DNA from: an uncultured Pseudomonadales bacterium
Lineage (GTDB): Bacteria > Pseudomonadota > Gammaproteobacteria > Pseudomonadales > Azotimanducaceae
Direction of reading: 5' to 3'
Assembly: GCA_958296295.1 (NCBI GenBank)
Contig: OY282460.1
Coordinates: 372,001-436,000, forward strand
Length of the DNA: 64,000 bases
Shown in pieces: positions 47,020 to 55,529 of the stretch (position 1 is the stretch's first letter; each line of letters begins with the position of its first letter). The notes beneath the pieces were generated by a model. That model searched no databases and was not told where the DNA came from. It saw only the letters and a program-made list of their open reading frames with translations. Made by a program: the position numbers and the translations under genes.

Positions 47020-48675
47020 ATGGCCACGGTCAATGGCGCGACGTTGATGGCGCGCAGTCTCAAACAACAGGGCGTGGATTACATCTTCGGCATCGTCGGC
47101 TTTCCCGTGCAGGGGTTCGCCGCGGACGCGCAGAAGGCCGGCATCACCTACGTCGGGATGCGCAACGAGCAGGCCGCCAGCTACGCGGCGCACGCCGCCG
47201 GGTACCTCACCGGACGCCCCCAGGGCTGCCTCACCGTCTCCGGCCCCGGCGTCATCCACGCCTTCGCCGGCCTTGCCAACGCCAAGCAGAACTGCTGGCC
47301 GATGATTCTCATCGGCGGCGCTTCGCCGGTTTACCAAAACGGCATGGGCGGCTTCCAAGAGGAGCGCCAGGTGGAACTCGCCGCGCCGTATTGCAAATAC
47401 GCGCACGCCATCGAGCACGTTCACCGCATCCCGTACTACGTCAACCAGGCCGTGCGCCACTCGCTGTACGGCAGGCCCGGCCCGGTGTATCTGGACTTCC
47501 CGGACGACATCATCCGCGGCGAATGCTCGGAAGAAGAGGTGGTCAACGTGGCCAAGGTGCCCGAGCCGCCACGCACGATGGCGGATCCGGCGGCGGTGGA
47601 AGCCGCGCTTTCGGCCTTGGAGTCCGCCGAGCGCCCGCTGGTCGTGGTTGGCAAAGGCATGGCGTGGGCGCGCGCGGAAGACGAAGTGCGCGAGTTCATC
47701 GAACGCACGCAGCTGCCTTTTCTAAACTCGCCGATGGGCAAAGGCACGATGCCGGACGACAGCCCGCTTTCCGTCGGCGCCGCCCGCAGCACGGCGCTGC
47801 GCGAGGCGGATTTGGTGCTGCTGCTCGGCGCCCGCCTCAACTGGATAATGCACTTCGGCCAGCCGCCGCGTTTCCACAAGGACGTGCGGGTCATCCAACT
47901 GGACATCGAACCCACCGAGATCGGCGCCAACGTGCCGGCCGAAGTGGGCTTGGTTGGCGACGGCAAAGCCGTGGTCGGCCAACTGAACCGCGCCTTGGAC
48001 AACCGCCAGTGGTTCTACCCCTCGGTTACGCCGTGGCGCGAACTCTTGAAAGGGAAGGCGGACGCCAACATGGCCGCCGTGCAGCCGATGATCGACGACG
48101 ACTCCGCTCCCACCAACTACTACCGCGCCTTCAAGGACGTCGTGGAGTGGTTGCCCCACGACGCCATCATCATCGGCGAAGGCGCCAACACGATGGACAT
48201 CGGCCGCACGCAAATGCCGAACCGCGCGCCGCGCCACCGCTTGGACGCCGGCACCTACGGCACCATGGGCGTCGGCTTGGGCTTCGCCATCGCCGCGGCC
48301 GTGACGAACCCGGACAAGCCGGTCGTGTCCGTGCAAGGCGACAGCGCCTTCGGCTTCAGCGGCATGGAGTTGGAGACGATGACGCGCTACAACCTGCCGG
48401 TGAAACTCATCGTCCTCAACAACGGCGGCATCGGCGGCGGCCTGCATCCCGTCCCTGAAGGCCGCGCCGCTCCGCCCGGCAACCTCACCTACGGCGCCCG
48501 CTACGAAGCCATGCTCGAAGCCCTCGGCGGCAAGGGCTTCTATGTGGAAGATCCGAAAGACCTGCGGGCCGCGCTGGACGGGGCGATGGCCGTTGACGGC
48601 CCGGCCCTCGTAAACGTGGCCCTCAACCCCCGCGCCGGCCGCAAACCGCAACAGTTCGGGTGGTTGACGACCTGA
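47020..48675 (+). CDS. TPP-dependent 2-hydroxyacyl-CoA lyase / oxalyl-CoA decarboxylase-like enzyme
   Basis: A 551-residue thiamine diphosphate enzyme. Glu50 in MRNEQAASYAAHAAGY is the cofactor-activating glutamate. The TPP/Mg motif is GDSAFGFSGMELE followed by IVLNNGGIGGG. EGANTMDIGRTQMPN and HRLDAGTYGTMGVGLGFAIAAA are shared by HACL1-type lyases and oxalyl-CoA decarboxylases rather than acetolactate synthases. HACL splits 2-hydroxyacyl-CoA into an aldehyde and formyl-CoA, the step after phytanoyl-CoA hydroxylase in alpha-oxidation. A strong AGGGGGAG precedes the ATG. It heads a same-strand run with enoyl-CoA hydratase, SDR and alcohol dehydrogenase. The choice between the two activities needs active-site comparison. 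Confidence 0.82.
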   Translation: MATVNGATLMARSLKQQGVDYIFGIVGFPVQGFAADAQKAGITYVGMRNEQAASYAAHAAGYLTGRPQGCLTVSGPGVIHAFAGLANAKQNCWPMILIGGASPVYQNGMGGFQEERQVELAAPYCKYAHAIEHVHRIPYYVNQAVRHSLYGRPGPVYLDFPDDIIRGECSEEEVVNVAKVPEPPRTMADPAAVEAALSALESAERPLVVVGKGMAWARAEDEVREFIERTQLPFLNSPMGKGTMPDDSPLSVGAARSTALREADLVLLLGARLNWIMHFGQPPRFHKDVRVIQLDIEPTEIGANVPAEVGLVGDGKAVVGQLNRALDNRQWFYPSVTPWRELLKGKADANMAAVQPMIDDDSAPTNYYRAFKDVVEWLPHDAIIIGEGANTMDIGRTQMPNRAPRHRLDAGTYGTMGVGLGFAIAAAVTNPDKPVVSVQGDSAFGFSGMELETMTRYNLPVKLIVLNNGGIGGGLHPVPEGRAAPPGNLTYGARYEAMLEALGGKGFYVEDPKDLRAALDGAMAVDGPALVNVALNPRAGRKPQQFGWLTT

Positions 48676-48790
48676 CGCGGGAGTTGCGCTTCGCCAACTC
48701 AAGGACGCCGTGCTCTGTCGCGCCCGGCGGTGACGCCTGGGGAGGGTCTGCTACGATCCGTGCCTGCTCAACCAACGGGGAAGGGTTGCC

Positions 48791-49594
48791 ATGTCGGGGT
48801 TGTTCGCCGACATAAACGTCGATATCGACGGACATGTCGCGGTGGTGGAGATCGATCGGCCGCCGCACAATTTCTTCGACCGGGATCTCATTGCCCAGAT
48901 CGCGGACGCTTATGGCGAACTGGACGACAATCCCGATTGCCGCGCCATCGTGCTTGCCTCGAACGGCCGGTCTTTCTGCGCCGGGGCCAACTTCGGCACG
49001 GGACGGGACGAGCGCTCCAACCGCGCCGAGTTCACCGAAGACGGGTTCAGGAACACCACCGGGCTGCTCTACCGCGAGGGCGTGCGGTTGTTCAGCGCCA
49101 GGAAGCCGGTGGTTTGCGCGGTGCAGGGCGCGGCCATCGGGGGCGGGCTTGGGCTCGCGCTCTCGGCGGACTTCCGGGTTGGCGCGCCGGAGGCCCGCTT
49201 CGCGGCCAACTTCGCGAAACTCGGCATCCATCCCGGCTTCGGCTTGACGGTGACGTTGCCGAAGCTCGTCGGCGCGCAAGCGGCGAATCTCATGTTCTTC
49301 ACCGGGCGGCGCGTCAAAGGCGAGGAGGCGCTGGCGCTCGGGTTGGTGGATCGGATCGCGCCGTTGGCGGAGGTGCGCGCCGCGGCGCAACAACTGGCGG
49401 CCGAGATCGCGGAGAACGCGCCGCTTGCCGTGCTTTCGGTGCGGGCCACGGTGCGCAGCGGCTTGGCGGAGGAAATCGCCGCCGCCACGGATCATGAGCT
49501 TGCCGAACAGCAGTGGCTGCGGGGCACCGAGGACGCCGAAGAGGGCATCCGCGCCGTGGCCGAGCGTCGCCCCGGCAACTTCAGAGGCAAGTGA
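48791..49594 (+). CDS. Enoyl-CoA hydratase/isomerase family protein
   Basis: A 267-residue crotonase-fold protein. SNGRSFCAGANFGTG and VQGAAIGGGLGLALSADFRV form the oxyanion hole. The active-site segment is FAKLGIHPGFGLTVTLPKLVGAQAANLM, where His-Pro-Gly-Phe replaces the Glu-based motif of true hydratases, so the chemistry may be isomerase or hydrolase-like. It follows the TPP enzyme by 115 bp, and its TGA overlaps an in-frame GTG of the SDR. It probably acts on a CoA thioester in the same pathway. Confidence 0.85.
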   Translation: MSGLFADINVDIDGHVAVVEIDRPPHNFFDRDLIAQIADAYGELDDNPDCRAIVLASNGRSFCAGANFGTGRDERSNRAEFTEDGFRNTTGLLYREGVRLFSARKPVVCAVQGAAIGGGLGLALSADFRVGAPEARFAANFAKLGIHPGFGLTVTLPKLVGAQAANLMFFTGRRVKGEEALALGLVDRIAPLAEVRAAAQQLAAEIAENAPLAVLSVRATVRSGLAEEIAAATDHELAEQQWLRGTEDAEEGIRAVAERRPGNFRGK

Positions 49595-49599
49595 CCCGC

Positions 49600-50268
49600 A
49601 TGGAGAGTTTCGCGGGCAAGAACGTCGTGGTCACCGGCACCGCGGGCGCGGTTGGACGCGTCGTTGCCCTGCGGTTCCATGACGCCGCCGCCGTCGTGAC
49701 CGGCGTGGACGTGGTGGCGCACGATGCCCCTTGGCGAACGCTGGTGGCGGATCTGGTGGATCCGAACGGCGCGAAGGAGGCCGTGGCCGCGACGGGGCCG
49801 ATCGACATCCTCGCCAATATCGCCGGCGGCTTCGCTATGGGCGAGAGCGTCGCCGAGACCACCGACGACACTTGGGACTTCATGATGAACATGAACGCCC
49901 GCACCGCGCTGAACATGTGCCGCGCCGCAGTGCCCGGCATGGTGGCGCGGGGGGCCGGGAGGATCGTCAACATCGGCGCGCGCGCGGCGTTGCGGGGCGT
50001 GGCGGCGATGGGTGCCTATGTGGCGTCCAAGAGCGTCGTCGTTCGCATCACGGAGACCTTGGCGGACGAGGTGAAGCGCCACGGCGTGAACGTCAACTGC
50101 ATCCTGCCGAGCATCGTCGACACGCCGCGCAACCGTGCGGACATGCCGGACGCCAATTTCGCTGAATGGGTGTCGCCGAACGACATCGCCAACGTCACGC
50201 TGTTCCTCGCGTCATCGTCCGCGGCGGCGATCAACGGCGCTTCGATCCCGGTGGAGGGGTTGTCTTAG
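49600..50268 (+). CDS. SDR-family oxidoreductase
   Basis: A 222-residue short-chain dehydrogenase, somewhat short for the family. Cofactor motif is VTGTAGAVG, NIAGG takes the NNAG position, and the catalytic pair is Tyr and Lys in AYVASKS. The usual catalytic Ser position reads NIGARAAL, a variant seen in some SDRs. GAGGCAAG upstream supports ATG 49600; a GTG at 49591 overlapping the hydratase stop would add three residues. It is tightly linked to the hydratase. Substrate unknown. Confidence 0.82.
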   Translation: MESFAGKNVVVTGTAGAVGRVVALRFHDAAAVVTGVDVVAHDAPWRTLVADLVDPNGAKEAVAATGPIDILANIAGGFAMGESVAETTDDTWDFMMNMNARTALNMCRAAVPGMVARGAGRIVNIGARAALRGVAAMGAYVASKSVVVRITETLADEVKRHGVNVNCILPSIVDTPRNRADMPDANFAEWVSPNDIANVTLFLASSSAAAINGASIPVEGLS

Positions 50269-50269
50269 G

Positions 50270-50313
50270 CGCGCCCTAAGGGCGCGTTGGCAATTGCTGC
50301 GCAAACTGCTGCG
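50270..50313 (+). repeat. Two-hairpin intergenic repeat, copy 3
   Basis: Hairpin one is CGCGCCC-TAA-GGGCGCG, then TTGGCAATTGCTGCGCAAACTGC. It begins directly after the SDR stop and matches copy 1 at 27812-27858 at about 40 of 44 aligned positions in the same orientation. Confidence 0.75.
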
Positions 50314-50391
50314 ACCCAAGCCCAAGGTGCCCTGCTGAGCGAGCGTCCGCGTTGGTTTACACTGCCGCGGCATCCACACTCGGAGGATGCC

Positions 50392-51474
50392 ATGAAAGCC
50401 GCCGTTCTGCGCGAAACGAACCAGCCCCTCTCCATTGAAGACGTGGCCACGGGAGATCCCGGCCCGCGCGAGGTGCTGGTGCGTACCGCCGCCGCCGGCG
50501 TGTGCCACTCGGACCTGCACTTTCAGAACGGCGCGTACCCGTATCCGCTGCCGGCGGTGCTTGGCCACGAGTCCGCCGGCGTGGTGGAGGCGGTGGGCGA
50601 GGACGTCCATTACGTTGAACCGGGCGATCACGTCATCACCTGCCTGTCGGCGTTTTGCGGCCACTGCGAATACTGCCTCACCGGCCGCATGGTGCTGTGC
50701 AACGAACCGGAGCTGTCGCGGGGCGCGGACGAACCGCCCCGGCTATCGGCCGGCGGCCAGCCCATCTGGCAATTCCTGAACCTCTCGTCGTTCGCCGAGA
50801 ACATGCTGGTTCACGAACACGCGCTGGCGAAAATCCGCCGCGACATGCCGCTCGATGTGGCGGCGCTGATCGGCTGCGGCGTCACCACTGGCGTGGGGGC
50901 GGTGATTCACACCGCCGCGGTCGAGCCGGGCGCCACCGTGGCGGTGATCGGCTGCGGCGGCGTGGGCCTCTCGTGCGTCAACGGCGCGGCCATCGCCGGG
51001 GCTGGCCGCGTCATCGCCATAGACACGGTGGCCTCCAAGCTGGAACTGGCCCGCAAATTCGGCGCCACGGACACGGTGAACGCCGCCGATGGCGATCCGG
51101 TGGCCCAAGTGCGGGAGCTGACGGGCGGCGGCGTCCACTACTCGTTCGAGGCCATCGGCCTGAAGGCCACCACCGAGCAGGCGTTCAAGATGATTCGCGC
51201 CGGCGGCACCGCCACGGTGATCGGCATGATTCCGGTGGGCACGATGGTCGAGATACACGGCCCCGAGTTTCTGCGCGAGAAGAAGCTGCAAGGTTCCAGC
51301 ATGGGCTCCAACCGTTTCCGTGTGGACATGCCGCGCTTCGTGGATTTCTACTTGGCCGACAAGCTGCACCTGGACGACATGATCTCCAACCGCATCCGAC
51401 TCGAGGACGTGAACGACGCGCTCGCGGCCTTGGAGACCGGGGAGGTGGCCCGCAACGTGATCGTCTTCGATTGA
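50392..51474 (+). CDS. Zn-dependent medium-chain alcohol dehydrogenase (copy 2)
   Basis: A 360-residue paralogue of the dehydrogenase at 14710-15804. It has the catalytic zinc residues (CHSDLHF, GHESAG), the structural zinc Cys set (FCGHCEYCLTGRMVLC) and VIGCGGVGLSC for NAD. The segments LIGCGVTTGVGAVIHTAAVE and GSNRFRVDMPRFV are identical or nearly so between the copies. GGAGG at 50382-50386 ahead of ATG 50392 sets the start and rejects the longer frame. It is the last gene of the run that begins with the TPP enzyme. It could handle an aldehyde or alcohol released there, which is inference from position. Confidence 0.88.
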   Translation: MKAAVLRETNQPLSIEDVATGDPGPREVLVRTAAAGVCHSDLHFQNGAYPYPLPAVLGHESAGVVEAVGEDVHYVEPGDHVITCLSAFCGHCEYCLTGRMVLCNEPELSRGADEPPRLSAGGQPIWQFLNLSSFAENMLVHEHALAKIRRDMPLDVAALIGCGVTTGVGAVIHTAAVEPGATVAVIGCGGVGLSCVNGAAIAGAGRVIAIDTVASKLELARKFGATDTVNAADGDPVAQVRELTGGGVHYSFEAIGLKATTEQAFKMIRAGGTATVIGMIPVGTMVEIHGPEFLREKKLQGSSMGSNRFRVDMPRFVDFYLADKLHLDDMISNRIRLEDVNDALAALETGEVARNVIVFD

Positions 51475-51501
51475 CGGCCGCGCCGCGTGGCAACGCGGCG
51501 T

Positions 51502-51576
51502 TGGAGCGGGCGATGGGAGTCGAACCCACGTCTCCAGCTTGGGAAGCTGGGGTAATAACCGTTATACGACGCCCGC
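51502..51576 (-). tRNA. tRNA-Gly (anticodon CCC), CCA encoded
   Basis: The minus strand folds as a cloverleaf. The acceptor stem is GCGGGCG/CGCCCGC. The anticodon arm is CCAGC-TTCCCAA-GCTGG with anticodon CCC. The T arm is GTGGG-TTCGACT-CCCAT. The 3' end TCCA is encoded in the gene. It lies between the alcohol dehydrogenase and pgk, on the strand opposite to both. No integrase or attachment-site duplication was seen beside it. Confidence 0.95.
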
Positions 51577-51658
51577 GAGTGGTCGCAGTATGTCATGGCC
51601 GGGCCGGAACGCAACATTCGCGCCGCGACGGTGCGGCAAACCGCCGGGCCTGCCGAAC

Positions 51659-52843
51659 ATGATGCCGAACCCCCTGCTCGGCGTGCCCACCCTCGCCGAT
51701 GTCGAGCTGCCCGGCAAGCGCGTGCTGGTGCGCGAAGATCTCAACGTTCCCATCGCCGATGGCGCGGTTGCCGGCACAGCCCGCATCGACGCCGCGCTTC
51801 CCACCATCGAGCGCTGCGCCGAGGCCGGCGCTGGCGTGTTGGTGGTTTCCCATCTCGGCCGGCCGGTGCCCGGAGTGCGCGACCCGGCGCTGTCGCTGGC
51901 GCCCGTGGCGCGGGAGCTGGCGCGCAAACTCGGCCGCGAGGTCCGGCTGGTGCGAGATTGGCGCCGCGGCGTCGCTTTGCGGGCTGGCGAAGTGGCGCTC
52001 TTGGAGAACGTCCGATTCGAGCCGGGCGAGCTGGAGAACGACGAAGCGCTGGCCAGGGATCTGGCCGCGCTCTGCGACTTGTTCGTGATGGACGCTTTCG
52101 GCACGGCGCACCGCGCCCACGCATCGACATGCGCGGTGGCGTGGCGCGCGCCGGCGGCGTGCGCCGGCCCGCTGCTCGCGCGCGAGTTGCAGGCGTTGGC
52201 GCAAGCCCAAGCGGATCCGGCGCGGCCGGTTGTGGCGATCATCGGCGGCGCGAAAGTGTCGACCAAGCTCCGGCTCTTGGAGGCCCTGGCGCCAAAAGTC
52301 GATCACCTGCTGATCGGTGGCGGCATGGTGAACACGCTGCTCGCGGCGCACGGCCAGGGCGTCGGCGCATCGGCGGTGGAGCCGGAGCTGTTCGCCAGCG
52401 CTCGAGAGGTGGCCACCGCCACGGAAGCGCCGTTGCCGGTGGATGTGATGACCGCGGCGGCTATCTCCGCCGATCTTCCCGCCCGGCTTCGTCCGCTAGG
52501 GGAAGTGGCCGACGACGAGCTGATACTGGACATCGGTCCGGAGACGGCACGCCGTTTCGCCACCGTCGTGGAAGCCGCCGGCACGGTGATCTGGAACGGG
52601 CCGCTGGGCGTTTTCGAGCTCGATCAATTCGGCGAAGGCACACGGGTGGTGGCCGAGGCGGTCGCGGCATCGCCGGCGTTCTCCATCGCCGGCGGCGGCG
52701 AGACGTTGGCGGCCTGCGAAAAGTACGGCGTCCGCGAAGGCGTCTCCTACCTTTCCACAGGCGGCGGCGCCTTTTTGGAGTTCTTGGAGGGCCGCGAGCT
52801 GCCGGGAGTTGAAGCGTTGCGCCGGCCGCGGCGCGAAGCGTAG
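51659..52843 (+). CDS. pgk: Phosphoglycerate kinase
   Basis: Pgk interconverts 1,3-bisphosphoglycerate/ADP and 3-phosphoglycerate/ATP in glycolysis and gluconeogenesis. The 394-residue protein has RVLVREDLNVPIADG (normally R-x-D-F/Y-N-V-P), VVSHLGRPV, ENVRFEPGE, DAFGTAHRAHAS, IIGGAKVSTKL, WNGPLGVFE and GGGETLAACEKYG, in order. The start MMPNPLLG at 51659 gives standard length; the longer frame runs through the tRNA and is spurious. Usual neighbours (tktA, gapA, pyk, fba) are not in the window. Confidence 0.95.
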   Translation: MMPNPLLGVPTLADVELPGKRVLVREDLNVPIADGAVAGTARIDAALPTIERCAEAGAGVLVVSHLGRPVPGVRDPALSLAPVARELARKLGREVRLVRDWRRGVALRAGEVALLENVRFEPGELENDEALARDLAALCDLFVMDAFGTAHRAHASTCAVAWRAPAACAGPLLARELQALAQAQADPARPVVAIIGGAKVSTKLRLLEALAPKVDHLLIGGGMVNTLLAAHGQGVGASAVEPELFASAREVATATEAPLPVDVMTAAAISADLPARLRPLGEVADDELILDIGPETARRFATVVEAAGTVIWNGPLGVFELDQFGEGTRVVAEAVAASPAFSIAGGGETLAACEKYGVREGVSYLSTGGGAFLEFLEGRELPGVEALRRPRREA

Positions 52844-52938
52844 AGAGTGTGGCCGCGAGTGTGTTAGGTTGCGCGCCGCGGTGTCAGCCGCCGAACGCCA
52901 TTGATGACTAGACCGACAAACCCGCCGGCGGGACCACC

Positions 52939-53283
52939 TTGAGCGAGCGAGCAAGACGCACCAAGACCGTGTTCGATGCCGCGAAAGCCTTGGCCGACGC
53001 CGGCAAGGACGGTTTCCGCCCCGGCGACGTGGCGGCGCACCTGCGAGAGGCCGGCACGCCGATCGGCGCGTGGGAAGTGCGTGGCGAACTCGCCAACTTG
53101 GAGCGGTTCGGCTTGGTTGCGCTGGACGAAGAGACGGCGGTGTGGCGGCTGGTAGCTGGCGCCACCTTTTCCATTGAAGCCGCCAAAGCCGCTGACGGGG
53201 ACGGCCGCAAAGAGGACGGCCACGTTCCCCATTTGCGTGAGATCAAGGCGCGAGTGGCGCGAGTGGCCGGGGTGGATCGTTGA
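52939..53283 (+). CDS. Small putative winged-helix protein upstream of xseB
   Basis: A 114-residue frame with a TTG start. [30 protein letters not shown] followed by [28 protein letters not shown] has the pattern of a winged-helix domain (recognition helix then beta-wing). The C-terminal third is charged and helical. The stop overlaps the xseB start (TGATG at 53281-53285), so it is translated with xseB. I know no characterised protein with this arrangement. A DNA-binding or regulatory role is inferred from the fold pattern only. Confidence 0.55.
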   Translation: MSERARRTKTVFDAAKALADAGKDGFRPGDVAAHLREAGTPIGAWEVRGELANLERFGLVALDEETAVWRLVAGATFSIEAAKAADGDGRKEDGHVPHLREIKARVARVAGVDR

Positions 53284-53546
53284 TGGCGGCCGAATCGCCC
53301 GAACCGCCGCAATTCGAGGCCGCCCTCGCCGAACTCGAAGCGCTGGTGCGGAAAATGGAGGACGGCTCGCTCTCGCTGGAGGAGTCGCTGAAGGCGTTTG
53401 AGCGCGGCGTCAAGCTCACACGCATTTGCCAAGCCGCGCTGCAGGCCGCCGAATTGCGCGTGAAGGCGCTAACCGCGGAAGGCGAAGAAGTGGATATGTC
53501 GCTATCGACAACCGGCAACGAAGACGGGCGCCCGGCAACGCCGTAG
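53283..53546 (+). CDS. xseB: Exodeoxyribonuclease VII small subunit
   Basis: The 87-residue protein shows the XseB pattern [35 protein letters not shown], a helical hairpin that packs along XseA to form the single-strand-specific exonuclease. The C-terminal tail is acidic. In many gammaproteobacteria xseB is followed by ispA and dxs. Here it is followed by pgpA on the opposite strand, so those isoprenoid genes are elsewhere. Confidence 0.92.
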   Translation: MAAESPEPPQFEAALAELEALVRKMEDGSLSLEESLKAFERGVKLTRICQAALQAAELRVKALTAEGEEVDMSLSTTGNEDGRPATP

Positions 53547-53583
53547 TCGCGCCGCGGGCGCGCGCGCCGAGTGCGGGGCAACC

Positions 53584-54033
53584 CTACAAAGGCAGCGAAA
53601 GCGCTTGCCAAGCCCCGAGCGCGAGGGCGACCATCGCGCCGGCAATCAGATCGTCCATCACGATTCCCGGCGCGCCCTTCACCTTCGCATCCGCCCAAGA
53701 CACCGGCCAAGGCTTGGCGATGTCCGCCAGCCGGAACAGCGCAAAGCCAACCGCCACCGGCAGCAGCGCCTTGGGCGCGGTTGCAAGCGCCACCCAAATC
53801 CCGACGATCTCGTCCAGCACGATGGCTTGCGCGTCGCCGAGTTCACGTCGACTCGTGGCGCGGCGGATGACGCCGAGGGCGAGCAAGGTTGCCACCATCA
53901 CCGCGGCGAGGCGGCCGATCAATGCCAGATCGGCGAACGCGAACCACCAGATCGCGACGCCCGCCAAGGTGCCGACCGTGCCCGGCGCCCAAGGCGCGAG
54001 ACCCAAGCCGCAGCCGGTCGCCAAGAACACCCA
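53584..54033 (-). CDS. pgpA: Phosphatidylglycerophosphatase A
   Basis: PgpA dephosphorylates phosphatidylglycerophosphate to phosphatidylglycerol in the inner membrane. The family signatures are GLAPWAPGTVGTLAGV, VLDEIVGIWVAL, FALFRLADIAKPWPVSWAD and the C-terminal PGIVMDDLIAGAMVALAL. The first ATG or GTG (54030 and 54033) leaves out the usual N-terminal helix. In frame upstream, the codons read RHLRDPWVFLA, which looks like genuine PgpA sequence, up to an ATT at 54090 that overlaps the thiL stop. The true start may therefore be non-canonical and further upstream. The gene lies after thiL as in other gammaproteobacteria. Confidence 0.88.
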   Translation of the reverse strand, partial: WVFLATGCGLGLAPWAPGTVGTLAGVAIWWFAFADLALIGRLAAVMVATLLALGVIRRATSRRELGDAQAIVLDEIVGIWVALATAPKALLPVAVGFALFRLADIAKPWPVSWADAKVKGAPGIVMDDLIAGAMVALALGAWQALSLPL

Positions 54034-54082
54034 CGGGTCGCGCAGGTGCCGCGGCTCGATTCGCTTGTTCGGGTCGGCTTGG

Positions 54083-55039
54083 CTAGAAATGGCGATACCC
54101 CGGGGCCGGCCGCACCGCTTTGCCGTCTTGAAACCAAGCCGTTCGGCGGCATCCGTTCGTCGCCGGCCGGACGGTGCCGATGGCGGTGATGGGTCCGTCC
54201 GTGTCGTTCGCCAGCCGCCGCACCGCTTCGGCGCGGGCTGGCGGCGCGGTGAAAACCAGCTCGTAGTCGTCGCCGCCGCTCGCGGCCATCAGCGGGTCGC
54301 AGCCGGCGGCAACGGGCAACTTGCTCACCTCCACTTCGCAGCGCACGCCGCTTGCCTGGCACAGGTGGTCAAGGTCCGAAGCCAAGCCGTCGGAGATGTC
54401 CAGCGCCGCGCTGGCGACACCGCGCAGGCCCACGCCAACCGCCAAGCGTGGCGTTGGCCGCCAATACCGCGCCGGGGGTTCGCCGTCGTCAAGATCCGCG
54501 AAGGAAAGCTCGCGCAGGCGTTCCACATCCCCTAGCGCCAACTTCGCCGCGCCCAATTCGCCGGTGACGTACACGGCATCACCGGTTTTTGCGCCGGCCC
54601 GGGTGATCGCGGCGCCGTGCGGCAAGTGGCCGTGCACCGTCACCGTCACGCTTTGCGGGCCTCGCGCCAGATTGCCGCCCACCACGGCGAGTCCGAACCG
54701 CGCCGCGGCCCGCTTGAGGCCCTCGGCGAAACCCGCCGTCCAAGCTCGCTCCAATCGCTCTGCCGTGAGCGAAACCACGGCCCACGCCGCCGCCGCGCCC
54801 ATGGCGGCAAGATCCGAAGTGGCCACCGCCAGGGCGCGGTAGCCGATGGCATCCGGCGCCGCGCCTTCCGGGTAATGGCGGCCAGCCACCAAGGTGTCGG
54901 TGGACACGACCAGTTGGCACCCGGGCGGCAACGTCAACACGGCGGCATCGTCCCCCGGCCCCAGCGCGACGCCGGCCCCGGCGGCGACGTCGCCCAAGGT
55001 CGCCACGATGTGGTCGATGAGGTCGAACTCGTTCGGCAT
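54083..55039 (-). CDS. thiL: Thiamine-monophosphate kinase
   Basis: ThiL makes thiamine diphosphate from thiamine monophosphate. The 318-residue protein has GPGDDAAVL, VVSTDTLVAGRHYPEGA, IGYRALAVATSDLAAMGA, VVGGNLARGP and ALDISDGLASDLDHL, the ATP- and Mg-binding set of the PurM/ThiL superfamily. It starts one base after the nusB stop (complement) and probably shares its message. The product feeds TPP enzymes such as the hydroxyacyl-CoA lyase in this window, though that link is only metabolic. Confidence 0.95.
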   Translation of the reverse strand: MPNEFDLIDHIVATLGDVAAGAGVALGPGDDAAVLTLPPGCQLVVSTDTLVAGRHYPEGAAPDAIGYRALAVATSDLAAMGAAAAWAVVSLTAERLERAWTAGFAEGLKRAAARFGLAVVGGNLARGPQSVTVTVHGHLPHGAAITRAGAKTGDAVYVTGELGAAKLALGDVERLRELSFADLDDGEPPARYWRPTPRLAVGVGLRGVASAALDISDGLASDLDHLCQASGVRCEVEVSKLPVAAGCDPLMAASGGDDYELVFTAPPARAEAVRRLANDTDGPITAIGTVRPATNGCRRTAWFQDGKAVRPAPGYRHF

Positions 55040-55525
55040 CTACGGCGCCGCTTGATCGAGTTCGTTGGCGCGCAGCTCGTGGGCGACCTTGTCGAGCACG
55101 CCGTTGATGTAGCGGAAGCTCTCCTCGGCGCCGAAGCCTTTGGCCACCTCCACCCATTCGTTGATCACCACCCGCGCCGGCACTTCCAGACAGTCCTTCA
55201 ACTCGTACACGCCGGCCCGCAGGATGGCCCGTTCCACGCCGTCCAAGCGGTCCACGGCGCGGTCGAGATGGGGCGCGAAGATTGGATCCAGCGTCTCGAC
55301 ACTGGCCATCACGCCGCGCAGACAATCGAGAAAGTAGGCCGTGTCCGCACGCCGCATGCCGTGGCCGCCAAGGGATGGCGGCGCATCGCCGTCCCCTTGC
55401 TCCGCAGTGAACTGACCGCGCAAGTCGGCGAACTCCGCGCCGGTTAGCTGCCAAGCGTACAGGGCCTGCATGAGCGCCCGCCGCGCCCGGTGGCGGGCGC
55501 GGGGATCGACGGCGCGACCGGCCAT
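55040..55525 (-). CDS. nusB: Transcription antitermination protein NusB
   Basis: NusB binds boxA RNA with NusE and supports rRNA antitermination. The 161-residue protein has RHRARRALMQALYAWQLTG at the start, IFAPHLDRAVDRLDGVERAILRAGVYEL, VPARVVINEWVEVAKGFGAEES and FINGVLD-like FRYINGVLDKVA. It is longer than most by a small Gly/Asp-rich loop (AEQGDGDAPPSLGG). ATG at 55525 follows the ribD stop by 4 nt. Confidence 0.95.
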   Translation of the reverse strand: MAGRAVDPRARHRARRALMQALYAWQLTGAEFADLRGQFTAEQGDGDAPPSLGGHGMRRADTAYFLDCLRGVMASVETLDPIFAPHLDRAVDRLDGVERAILRAGVYELKDCLEVPARVVINEWVEVAKGFGAEESFRYINGVLDKVAHELRANELDQAAP

Positions 55526-55529
55526 GTCC

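Noticed and set aside
51502..51576. tRNA-Gly as an integration site
   Set aside because: No integrase, direct repeat of the tRNA 3' end or island-like composition was found beside it.
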